A stretch of 64,000 nucleotides of DNA from Bin87 sp965220055 (GTDB lineage Bacteria; Chloroflexota; Dehalococcoidia; Lucifugimonadales; UBA3495). Below, piece after piece: positions 1 through 8,700 of this stretch (positions are counted from its first letter, which is position 1; every line of letters begins with the position of its first letter). Below the pieces are notes generated by a model. It had not been told where the DNA came from, ran no database searches, and worked only from the letters and a program-made list of their open reading frames with translations. The stretch is taken from contig CBDCPE010000002.1 in NCBI GenBank assembly GCA_965220055.1, positions 62,001 through 126,000 of the forward strand. The letters are read 5' to 3'. A program made the position numbers and the translations under genes.

Positions 1-2004
1 GAGCCCACCGCCGACCAAAGAGACACGGTCCGTCGATTCGGTGACGGAAAAGTCGTAAGTCTCTCGTACTCCCAATTTAGACGCCAAATGATCGATGCCC
101 AATCGTACCTAGATTGTCGGATAAACTACCCATTTGGCAGTATGTTCGACAGAGATACGGAATCCCGGACCGAAGCTGCTGACTTGATATCTCCACAATT
201 CACCACGGAGCAAGGAGATATATTGCTTGTATCCGACGTCCTACAGGGGCTCGGTCCTGGGCATGCCTTCGTGTTGGTGGGTGACTATGGTGCTGGGAAG
301 AGTACCGCTTTGCGAGAGGTGTTCGTAGCTTTACGATCGAAATATTTTTCCGAGAACCAAACCGGGCGGTTCCCAGTCCATTTGAACCTCAGGGACCATC
401 ACGGGCAAACTAACCCTGCCGAAGCGCTGGAACGCCATGCGCGGAATGTAGGCTTCCAATCTCCGGCTCACTTAGTGAGGGCCTGGCGTGCTGGATATCT
501 TACATTGATCCTGGACGGGTTTGATGAATTCGCTACCGTAGGGTGGTCAGGCCAAGCCAAATTGTTGCGGGACATCAGATACACGTCAATGGAGTTAATC
601 CGCAACTTTATGCGCGGACCGTCGGACACCGGTATCGTGATTGCAGGCCGCCAACATTACTTCGACAGCGACGCAGAGTTGTCTCGCAGTCTCGGATTGC
701 GACAGGACACAATCCGCCTCCACATCAATGACTTCAGCGAAGACCAGATTCGAGAGTTCCTCACGAAAAAGGGGTGGAGCCAAGGGATCCCGGCATGGCT
801 TCCCTCTAGGCCTTTGTTACTCGGTTATCTGTTTTCACGGGGCATGCTGGATCAAGTGATGACGGTAGACCACGGCTCTAGTCCTGCAGCCGGGTGGAAC
901 GTATTTCTTGAACTGACTGCGCACAGAGAAGCGGAGATTGAAGCCGGTGTTGACGGGACAGCAGTACGGCAAATCATTGAAAACCTTGCGACCAAAGCGC
1001 GCAGCAAGAACGACGGAATGAGCTCTCTGTCGCAAGACGACATTCTCGGATCATTTCAAAGTGTATGTGGATTTTCGCCCGACGATCGCGGATTGCTGTT
1101 GCTGCAAAGGTTGCCTGGGCTCGGCGCGTCGAGTAGCGACGACGGTTCGCGCGATTTCATAGACGGCGATTTGGTTGATGCTGCCAGAGCAGGAGATGTT
1201 TCCCGTTTCGTGGAGGAGCCTTTTGCTTTCCATCTCGAGAATCCCAGTGCTTGGCAGGCAACGCTCGGCCAGCTTGGTATAGAGCTTGTTACCTTGCGCT
1301 GTCATGAAATGGGGTTCAACCAAGGCAAACTTCGGACCGCGGTGCAGCAAGCGGGCAGAGATGGCGACCAAGGCGCTCTCTGTATAGACTTGGTACAAGT
1401 CTGTAAGGAAATGGGGTTTGGTTTCACCGGGCAACCAATAACCGTAAGTAATATTATGGTCCCAGATGCGTCATTCGGAGATGATACTTCAAATTTTTCG
1501 AGGATCTCGTTTCACGATTGCCTTTTCCAGCGTTTAGAAATCAGCGCGTCGGCCGACCCAACACTACTTCCGAACTTTTACGAATGCTATGTCGGTACCC
1601 TAGATGGACGGGTCTCCAAGGGGGACTTGCCCCAAGACAATTTCGACAGCAAATGCGTCTTCGATTCGTTCGGCGATAGTTCGCAAAATACAGCTGCTAT
1701 CTTGGCATTACCGCTGTCGAATGGGGCCAAGGTACTGTTAACAGTTTTGAAGAAACTGTACCTGCAACGCGGCGCTGGCAGGAAGCAGTCGGCGCTTTTT
1801 AGGGGACTTGACCATCGTTCCCGGGCGTTGGTGCCGGATGTACTGCAATTGTTGGCTGCAGAAGGTCTTACGGTCAGGTCGACTGTCGGAGAAGAACCGG
1901 TTTGGCTCCCTGTTCGGGATCAAGGTGTTCGTGTACGACGATTGGTGTCATCCCCGTTAGGAAGCAAAGACCGCCTCCTGAATTCGGCGAACTCCCTGCG
2001 TTAA
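1..2004 (+). CDS. NACHT/STAND-type NTPase, 5' end outside window
   Basis: The frame is open from base 1 with no stop before the ATG at 88, so the gene probably begins upstream. Counting from that ATG, a Walker A motif GDYGAGKST lies at residues 65-73 and a Walker B motif LILDGFDEF at 140-148, the NACHT pattern with a double acidic cluster. A sensor-like helical region follows to about residue 330, and the C-terminal half (330-638) has no family I recognise. The segment just before the ATPase (residues about 5-25, LDCRINYPFGSMFDRDT) resembles the linker that joins effector domains to NACHT modules, so an effector (nuclease or TIR type) may lie outside the window. Such STAND proteins are known antiphage sensors; a defence role here is inference. 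GC is visibly lower than in the neighbours, suggesting acquisition. The next gene converges on it. Confidence 0.72.
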   Translation, partial: EPTADQRDTVRRFGDGKVVSLSYSQFRRQMIDAQSYLDCRINYPFGSMFDRDTESRTEAADLISPQFTTEQGDILLVSDVLQGLGPGHAFVLVGDYGAGKSTALREVFVALRSKYFSENQTGRFPVHLNLRDHHGQTNPAEALERHARNVGFQSPAHLVRAWRAGYLTLILDGFDEFATVGWSGQAKLLRDIRYTSMELIRNFMRGPSDTGIVIAGRQHYFDSDAELSRSLGLRQDTIRLHINDFSEDQIREFLTKKGWSQGIPAWLPSRPLLLGYLFSRGMLDQVMTVDHGSSPAAGWNVFLELTAHREAEIEAGVDGTAVRQIIENLATKARSKNDGMSSLSQDDILGSFQSVCGFSPDDRGLLLLQRLPGLGASSSDDGSRDFIDGDLVDAARAGDVSRFVEEPFAFHLENPSAWQATLGQLGIELVTLRCHEMGFNQGKLRTAVQQAGRDGDQGALCIDLVQVCKEMGFGFTGQPITVSNIMVPDASFGDDTSNFSRISFHDCLFQRLEISASADPTLLPNFYECYVGTLDGRVSKGDLPQDNFDSKCVFDSFGDSSQNTAAILALPLSNGAKVLLTVLKKLYLQRGAGRKQSALFRGLDHRSRALVPDVLQLLAAEGLTVRSTVGEEPVWLPVRDQGVRVRRLVSSPLGSKDRLLNSANSLR

Positions 2005-2812
2005 TGATGTGTATCCAACGCCGATCCCAACATCGGCGGCATCCTGCCTGTGCCGTAAACCTCTTCAATCCGCGGCACTAACCAATCGCCCACCGTTCCG
2101 CCGTTGGGCAGCACGATGTTCGCATTGCCTCAAATCAAATGTTACTGAACTTCGGCCGCACAAGGTCTCCTGACGAATCCAGCCACGAAATGGGAGTAAC
2201 TAGCCAGCACCGGTGGGAAGATCCGCCGCAACGCATCGGCGAGCCCGATTGGCGCATCCCTCGCGCTGGTGCTTTTCGTCTTATTGATACCCGACGTGCT
2301 TCGCACAGGGGTCATTACGTAAATCGGTTCGTGCGGGGCGTGTCGCCACCGGCCCGATTGCGATTTCCGCCGCCCGCATTTCCACGGGCCGGATTGCGGA
2401 AATCGCTGCCCAGTTGCCCGCCATTCGTCGCCAGGCCTCGCCACCGCACCGTCGCCGCGATGGAAATCGCAATCCGATCGTCCCCGCCAGGATGCCATCT
2501 ACACGGGCCGCTATTGATACCCCTCGCCACGGGAAAGGGGCCAGATTTGGTCACCGTATCCGGCCTGCCGGAGGGGAACAGCGCCTTCCGGCGCGGGGCG
2601 CGCCAATTTGTGGGCGAAAACCTCGCCGGATCTACCGGCGAGGGGGTAAGGGAGTGATCGGCGCCGTTTGCCATCCGGCGCCGTCACTGGCAATTACGCT
2701 GGCCCTACGGGACGGATTCCCGCGCCAAGTGGCCGGGCGCGGCCATGCATCAACGCTGGTTGGCCGGAAACCCACTCCATTCAGAGTTGATGGGAGCGAG
2801 CAGTTGCGCGAT
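2005..2812. other. Intergenic region between convergent genes
   Basis: No gene is supported: the frames here have no plausible start, ribosome site or family. The sequence is rich in overlapping inverted repeats around GATTTCC/GGAAATC, between the 3' ends of the NACHT gene and the ammonium transporter. Confidence 0.5.
2360..2406. terminator. Strong hairpin between convergent genes
   Basis: GCGATTTCCGC (2360-2370) is exactly complementary to GCGGAAATCGC (2396-2406), and the inner arms CCCG/CGGG can extend the stem. A second dyad reuses the left arm with 2462-2474. There is no T run on either side, so a factor-independent terminator is only possible; the convergent position favours transcript-end protection. 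Confidence 0.35.
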
Positions 2813-4024
2813 TCACGCTTCCCCATGCTGCGACAGGTCTACGCCCCTCTCCTCATCCGGTTCACTGAGCCGGAGACCCATGGTGTGCTTCAACACCAGC
2901 AGGATTACGCCGGTCATGACGAATGACCAGGCAAACGCGGCCAGAATGCCGACCACCTGGTAAAAAACCTGCTCCAGCCGCGATACGTCGCCTTCCAGCG
3001 CGCCGAAACCGATGCCCACGAAGACGCCCGTAGCAACGGCGCCCCACATCCCGCCAACACCGTGGATCCCGAACACGTCCAGGGAGTCGTCGACACGCAG
3101 CCGGTGAACCAGCTCAACCGCGGCAAAACAGATTGCGCCGGACACGCCCCCGATGATCAGGGCCGGCATTACGCCGACAAATCCCGCCGCCGGAGTGATG
3201 GCCACCAGGCCCGCCACCGCGCCGGCCGCCGCCCCACTGCCCGACTGTCGCTTGGTGAGGACCCACGAGACGACCGACCAGGACCCCATTCCCGCCGCCG
3301 CGGATGTGTTGGTGACGACGAAGGCATTGACGGCGGTCTCAGTGGAAAGATTGAAGCTGCTGCCCGCGTTGAATCCGAACCACCCGAACCACAACAGGCC
3401 CGCCCCCAGCATCACCAACGGCACGTTGTGGGGCGTCACGGTTACCGATCCGAAACCGATGCGCTGACCCACTATGTATGCGGCCGCCAACGCCGCCGAG
3501 CCCGATGCGATGTGTACGACGGTTCCTCCGGCGAAGTCCAGGGCGAACCCCGCTTCGCTCATCCCCAGCACGCTGCCCAGATTGCCCAACCAGCCGCCGC
3601 CCCAGACCCAGTGGGCCAGGGGGGCGTAAACGACGGTTACCCACACTCCGGCGAAGACGACGTAGGTGGGAAACTTGAAACGCTCGGCGAACCCGCCCGA
3701 AATGAGCGCAACGGTGATGACGGCGAACATTCCCTGGAAAACCATGAATGACTGCTCGTGGAGGCCCACCCCAACCATCCCGAACTTGGAGAGGTCGCCC
3801 ACGAACCCCAGACCGCCCGCGCTGTTGCCGAACGCCAGGCTGTAGCCCCACAGCACCCACAGCACGCTCACCACGCTGATCGCAGTGATGGAGTGCATCA
3901 TCGTCCCAATGACATTTTTATGGCGCACCAGCCCGCCGTAGAAGAGCGCCAGACCGGGCACCATGATGAACACCTGACCGGCGGAAATCAGAAAGGACAG
4001 GACTTCAAGCTCGGAGAACTCCAT
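2813..4024 (-). CDS. amt: Ammonium transporter (Amt/Mep/Rh family)
   Basis: Inner-membrane channel that conducts ammonium/ammonia inward for nitrogen assimilation. The 403-residue protein has about eleven hydrophobic segments and the family's diagnostic features: DFAGGTVVHIASG with pore His171 and structural Asp163, and the second pore histidine His321 in FGIHGVGGMWG. I chose the ATG at 4024 over the one at 4039 because GGAGAGA lies at good distance upstream of it, and the extra five residues of the longer form add nothing to the first membrane helix. The protein ends shortly after the last helix, without a long cytoplasmic tail. No GlnK/PII gene is adjacent, which is unusual for amt. The gene stands alone and converges with the NACHT gene. 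Confidence 0.95.
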   Translation of the reverse strand: MEFSELEVLSFLISAGQVFIMVPGLALFYGGLVRHKNVIGTMMHSITAISVVSVLWVLWGYSLAFGNSAGGLGFVGDLSKFGMVGVGLHEQSFMVFQGMFAVITVALISGGFAERFKFPTYVVFAGVWVTVVYAPLAHWVWGGGWLGNLGSVLGMSEAGFALDFAGGTVVHIASGSAALAAAYIVGQRIGFGSVTVTPHNVPLVMLGAGLLWFGWFGFNAGSSFNLSTETAVNAFVVTNTSAAAGMGSWSVVSWVLTKRQSGSGAAAGAVAGLVAITPAAGFVGVMPALIIGGVSGAICFAAVELVHRLRVDDSLDVFGIHGVGGMWGAVATGVFVGIGFGALEGDVSRLEQVFYQVVGILAAFAWSFVMTGVILLVLKHTMGLRLSEPDEERGVDLSQHGEA

Positions 4025-4405
4025 CACTCGTCTCTCCATCGCCCAGGCGCCGGAAAACTCAAAATCCAGGGTCCCTCGGTATCAATGTAGCCGGACTGCC
4101 GCGGGGACGTGGTGGTGCGCGTTGCCAGTTTAATGCAACAACTACCCCCAATGACACGGGACCGTCAGACGGGACTGAGGAAGTGCGTGCCCCGCCCACA
4201 GCGCTGACGACGAGACCGTCCTGGACTCTCACCTGGCGAGGGACGCATGGCCTCACTGAAGCCGTCGTTGTATTGCTGGCGCTCAATCAAACCTGGCATG
4301 GAGGGGATAAAGGCGATGCAAATTGGTCCTGGCGGCTTTTGATACCGGATTACGCCCAGCCCGAGCGCCTTTCACCCACGTTCTTCCCGCAGCTCTCGCC
4401 GGCTC
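4025..4405. other. Intergenic region upstream of amt
   Basis: It should hold the amt promoter (leftward) and the 3' end of the next leftward operon. I see no clear promoter hexamers or gene. From 4341 onward the sequence belongs to the 669-bp block duplicated at 31977-32645. Confidence 0.4.
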
Positions 4406-5009
4406 CTATTCGCAGTAGCGGGCGGAGTTGGCCCTGATCTCCCCCATGGTGACCTCCCCGCTCTCCAGTTGACCACGCAACCGTTCCTCCACCGCCTCGG
4501 CGCTTAACGCAACGGTGCCGCTGGCGCTGGACGCGGTCAGCCGATGCAGCGTGGCGTTGGTGTCCGCCAGGCATCCAGCGTAACGACGCACCAGGCGATC
4601 GTCTGAGTCAACCCCGCAGCCCAGCCCGATCCACAGGCCACAATCAGCAGCAGCGTGCGCAACAGCCGATGCGCGGTTGGTTCTTCCCAGGCGCCCGATA
4701 ATGCGCATCCGTCAGGGACGCTCCGCGCCACCGGCCAGCTGGTGCGCCGTCCTCTCGTCGAACATGGCGGACGCCGCCACCGCGGCAAAGTCGGCGTCGA
4801 TGAAGTAGCTCTGCAGCGGGCTGTTGGCCGCCACCGGCCGCGACAGCGTCATCCCACGCTCCCGCTGGAACCGCCGCAGCGCGTTGCTCATCCGCATCAG
4901 CAACGAGCGCAACTCCGCCGGCGTCAGCTCCGTCCTCTGACAGAGGGCCCTCCGATGGATGCCCCTTTCACCGGCCCGCCACACCTGGAGCATCGTCCGC
5001 CTGGCCACG
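4341..5009. repeat. 669-bp duplicated block, copy 1
   Basis: This stretch recurs at 31977-32645 with the same overall length and only scattered differences plus compensating indels. It covers a small-protein gene and the 3' two thirds of the gene before it. Homology stops abruptly at 5009/32645, where the other copy runs into a MITE. Confidence 0.85.
4406..4708 (-). CDS. Small conserved protein, ends MGEIRANSARYCE
   Basis: A 100-residue protein of unknown function, last gene of a tight leftward operon (start 3 nt after the preceding stop). Its C-terminal two thirds match the paralogue at 18291-18653: YAxCLADxNxxLHR, then GTVxLSAEx(V/M)ExRL, then TMGEI and a final cysteine. The paralogue has a clear membrane anchor near its N terminus. 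Here the translated N terminus is weakly hydrophobic, but the neighbouring frame encodes LLRTLLLIVAC, a membrane-like segment, so this copy may carry two compensating indels. A third, broken copy is at 32042-32344. Role unknown; a membrane-anchored small partner of the upstream gene is a guess. Confidence 0.6.
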   Translation of the reverse strand: MRIIGRLGRTNRASAVAHAAADCGLWIGLGCGVDSDDRLVRRYAGCLADTNATLHRLTASSASGTVALSAEAVEERLRGQLESGEVTMGEIRANSARYCE

Positions 5010-5254
5010 GGATCAAGACCCGCCGTGAAGTCGGCCGCCAGCTCCTGTGTCCAGCGGCCGGGCGACAAGTTCGCAGCAGTGGCCGTGGCCCCCGGCTCCG
5101 GAAGAGTGCCCGCAGCCGATGTTCGCCCCGCAGTTGGGACCGGGCGCGGCCCATCCCCAACCTCGCCGCCGGCGTAGTTCCCCCCGCCGATGCGGCGCAG
5201 CGCCCGCAGCGCCTCGTCCACGTCGCCCTCCAGTTCCAGGTGCAGCTTTACCAT
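4712..5254 (-). CDS. Conserved hypothetical protein (about 180 aa)
   Basis: I chose the ATG at 5254 (MVKLHLELEGDVDEALRALRRI) because a GGGAG site precedes it and only one base separates it from the stop of the upstream gene, indicating translational coupling. The N terminus looks like a short amphipathic helix-strand unit. A low-complexity Gly/Pro/Ala linker follows (about 30-65), then a conserved helical region with VARRTMLQVWRAGERGI, Arg-rich helices and SPLQSYFIDADFAAVA. The helical half is what survives in the truncated copy at 32348-32645. No known family recognised. It sits between a small membrane protein and the 100-aa protein in one operon, downstream of giant gene A. Confidence 0.65.
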   Translation of the reverse strand: MVKLHLELEGDVDEALRALRRIGGGNYAGGEVGDGPRPVPTAGRTSAAGTLPEPGATATAANLSPGRWTQELAADFTAGLDPVARRTMLQVWRAGERGIHRRALCQRTELTPAELRSLLMRMSNALRRFQRERGMTLSRPVAANSPLQSYFIDADFAAVAASAMFDERTAHQLAGGAERP

Positions 5255-5255
5255 T

Positions 5256-5504
5256 TCAGTCGCTCCCACCGGCAGCCGGCCAGCGGCGGCTCCGCCACCA
5301 CCCAATGGCCATGGCCGCGCCAATGGCGGCCACGGACATTCCCGCCGCGAACGGCAGCGTCATCATGACGATCAGCCGGCTGGCTTCCGGCCGGGCGCCC
5401 GCGACCGTGACGCCCAATATGGACTGGATTATCACCGCGAGGATCAGGACCGCCCAGACGCCGGCGACGGTCCAGACCGTTCTTCGCACGATGGAGTTCG
5501 ACAT
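5256..5504 (-). CDS. Small two-helix membrane protein
   Basis: An 82-residue protein with two membrane spans (VWTVAGVWAVLILAVII and LIVMMTLPFAAGMSVAAIGA) and a basic C-terminal end WWRSRRW. It is the first gene of the three-gene leftward operon and its stop is one base from the next start. The start at 5504 is chosen because it removes a non-homologous Arg/Gly-rich extension and begins just before the first helix. Function unknown. Confidence 0.6.
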   Translation of the reverse strand: MSNSIVRRTVWTVAGVWAVLILAVIIQSILGVTVAGARPEASRLIVMMTLPFAAGMSVAAIGAAMAIGWWRSRRWPAAGGSD

Positions 5505-5774
5505 GGCCGCACCTGCACCAATCGGATCCGCTGATTGCCCGCAGATTATACAGTCCGGCCACTCCCGATTGACGATAACCAGCCCTGCCGACCCCAATGC
5601 CGCATGGTACGACCGGCCTGGCGCTTGCCGCGGACTCCTGGGACAGCAACGGCCAACACGGTTGCCTTCAGCGCCCGTGCCTATGCGGCCCGGTTTTCGT
5701 TTCAGCCGGGCCGCCATACCATGCGTGCCGCCTGGCCCGTCGCCCGGGGAACTTGGCGACGGGCCAGGGCAGAC
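5505..5774. other. Spacer between giant gene A and the small operon
   Basis: About 270 bases with no gene. It must hold the end of the giant transcript and possibly the promoter of the small operon; no clear hairpin with a T run was seen. Confidence 0.35.
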
Positions 5775-8700
5775 CTACGGCTCCGGCCCGGATACGGTGA
5801 TGTTCAGCGAGTTGGACAATTTCCTGCCGTCGCCGGTGCAGATGGCCCCCTGGGCGTTGCAGTCGGTGGTTGCCGGCAGCGTGATGGTGATGGTGCTGTT
5901 GCCTGGCGGCTTGACCGTAATGGTCCAGGTCCGGTTGCTGCCCGGCACCTTGCGCTGGGCGGCGACGACGTGGTCCTCGTTTTGTGCGTCTTTGGTGAAG
6001 GCATGGTCGCGCAGGGTTACGTAGCTGAGCGGGAAGCTCTCGCTGAAGGTGAGGTCGAAGGTGAACTCGGCGCTGCCGTCGTGGGATGCCGGCGCGTTGC
6101 TGAAACTCGCGGTCAGCGGCGCCGGTTTGGCCGCCACGGCGTCCGTGGCCACGCTGGTCCGGGACTCCGCGTTGCCCTTATCGTCGTTGAACGAGACCCG
6201 CACCTGGATGGTGTCGCCCTGCTCGTTGGCGGTGAGCGTGTAGGTCGAGCCGGTGGCGCCGCTGATGGCGGTTCCCGCGGCCAACCATTGGTATTGGTAG
6301 TTGACGTTCTGCAGGCCGTCCGCGTCCTGGATGGCTGATGTGTTTGCGGTGAGGGTCTGTTCCACCTGCGGCGTCCCGCTGATGGTGGGCGCGCCGGTGG
6401 CGGGATTGTTCGGGTCATCCGGTTCGGGGTTGTCCGGCTCGCCCTCCTCATCCGGTCCGGGAAGCGTGGTCTGGACTGCCGAGGACAGCCTTCGTCCGTC
6501 ATCGGTGCAGATACCGCCCGAATCGCACGGCTGCCCGGTCGCCAGGCTGAACACGATGTCGTCGTTGTCGTCGGGGTTCAGGAAGAATATCCAGGCGTTC
6601 TCGAGCCCGTCCTCCTGGTGTTGTCTCACGCTGCTCACCGCGGCGCCGGTCAACGACACCGAGAGCGTCGTCTTCTCGAACGACGCCACCGGCCGGCTGA
6701 AGGCGACTATGACCTGGGGCCGGTCGTCGGCGCCCTTGTGGCGAGCCGACTGGTACGGGCTGACGGGTAACGTCGCCGTGAGCGGCGCCGGAGCCGCCGC
6801 CACTGCGGCAGTAGCAATGCTGGTCAGGGTCTCGGCGTTGTTCCGGTCGTCGGTGAAGGTCACCCGCAGCTGGATGGTCTGTCCCTGCTCGCTGTAGGTG
6901 AGGGTGTAGGTGGAGCCGGTGGCCCCGTCGATGTCCGAACCTCCGGCGACCCACTGGTAGCGGTAGGACACGTTGGTCAGCCCGTCCTGGTCGTCTATGG
7001 GCGACGTTGAGGCCGTCAGCGTCTGGCCCACCTGGGGCGTGCCGTCAATGGTGGGCGCGCCGGTGGCGGCGTTGTTGGCGCTCCCATGCCCGGTATTCCC
7101 GGTGTTGGGACTCCCGTCCCCGGCGCCTCCGTCGTCCGTCGTTGTGTCGGTGGCCGCCAGATCGACGACGGCGTCCCGGTGGGGGCTGTCCCAGAGCCAG
7201 TCGAATATGGAGTGAGTCGTTGAGACGCCGTACTTGTTCGTGCTCCGGATCCGGTAGACGAACTTCCTGCCGTTGGCCTGTTCGTTGTCGGTGAACGACG
7301 TGCTGGTGTCGCCGTCGCGGCCCCGGCGCAGCCTCTTCCAGCCGTACCGGTCCCGGTCCACCAGCTGGACGCTCACCTGCTGCCCGTTGGCCCAGCTCGG
7401 GCTCTGTCCATCCCACGTAACCAGGAGAACCCCGACATCCGGAGCCGGATTGATGGTGCCGTCCTCAAAGGGAAGCGGGTCGCCGTCGAGCACCAGGACC
7501 CAGTCTTCCAGCGCGTCGCCGGGCGGGATGGGGGTAATCGACAACTGCAACGTGTTTCCACCGTGGAGAGCATTAACCCGGTGCCTGCCCGAGGAAAGCG
7601 TGAACCCTGTCGGAGTCAGGCCGCCGTAGGAGCCCTCAACGTATCCCAGGTCTGTGCCGCCGCTCTCCCCCACGGTCATCATGGCGCTCCAGACGGGCAG
7701 GTCCTCGTCGAGGTCCGTGAAGTACAAGTAGCCGTCCTCCCGGGCCCTGAACTCGCGGCGCTCCACCACGTAGCCGGTGATCCAGGGATCGCGCACCGGG
7801 ACGCTCGCGCCCTGGAGGCCGGCCCAGGTGGTCAGACTCCATGAAGGCGGGGCGTCCCAGCTCATCCTCCGCTGGCTGTCGGTGTCCCGGGTCAGGCGCA
7901 CGTTCCGGGGCGTGGCGTGCAGGTGGTCCTGGAAGGCGGGGCCGTACTGGTGCAGGCCGGATTTGGCGTGTTTGGACTCCACGAGCAGGCCCGACTCAAA
8001 CTTGACGTAGGTGACCCTGTAGGCGTACCAGGGATTGTCCCCGTCTCCGTAGCCGTCACCGGTGTGGGTGCAGTCCCGGTAGCTGGTGGGCCGGGAGTTG
8101 AGGCTCTCGTGGATGACGGTGTAGTTGTCGTCTCCCAGGGTCAGCCGGCGTATGCGGACCCCGGTGTAGTCGCCCCCGGTGGGAGCCGTCCAGGTCAGGG
8201 TGGCGCAGTCCGGCGCCAGCGTGTAAATCAGGTTGCTGGGCCTGTCGGGTTGGGCGCACTGGCCGGTCTTTTGGGAGGCCTCGGTATGGGGGCCGAAGGC
8301 GTTTAGCAAGATGTCTCCGCTGCCGCGCAGCCTGATGCGGAAGTCGTAGGTGGTGTTGCACTCCAACCCGGTGGCGATGGCCGTCAGTGACCGGTTCCCG
8401 GAGGTGCTGGGCAGGTGGTCGAAGTCGCCCCGGGTGACCCGGGTCCAGCTGCCGGTGTCTCCCCGCTTGCGGTGCTCGAGCTCATACTCCCCCGCGCCCC
8501 GCTCAGACCACCAGTTCAGAGCGATGGCGTCCTGGGACTCATCTGCGGCGATGAACCCGCGCACCGGCGGCGGCGGTTCGTCGTCGTCGAGGACGGTAAC
8601 CTGGATGGAGGGCAGGTCGGTGAGGCTGGCGTACTCCGGGGCGCTGCTGCTGATTACGATGTGATGGATGGTCACGGTGTCGTCGTCGGCATCGCCGTCC

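Noticed and set aside
2139..2657. 172-codon ORF in the intergenic region
   Set aside because: No ribosome site, odd composition, inverted repeats across it and no homologue recognised.
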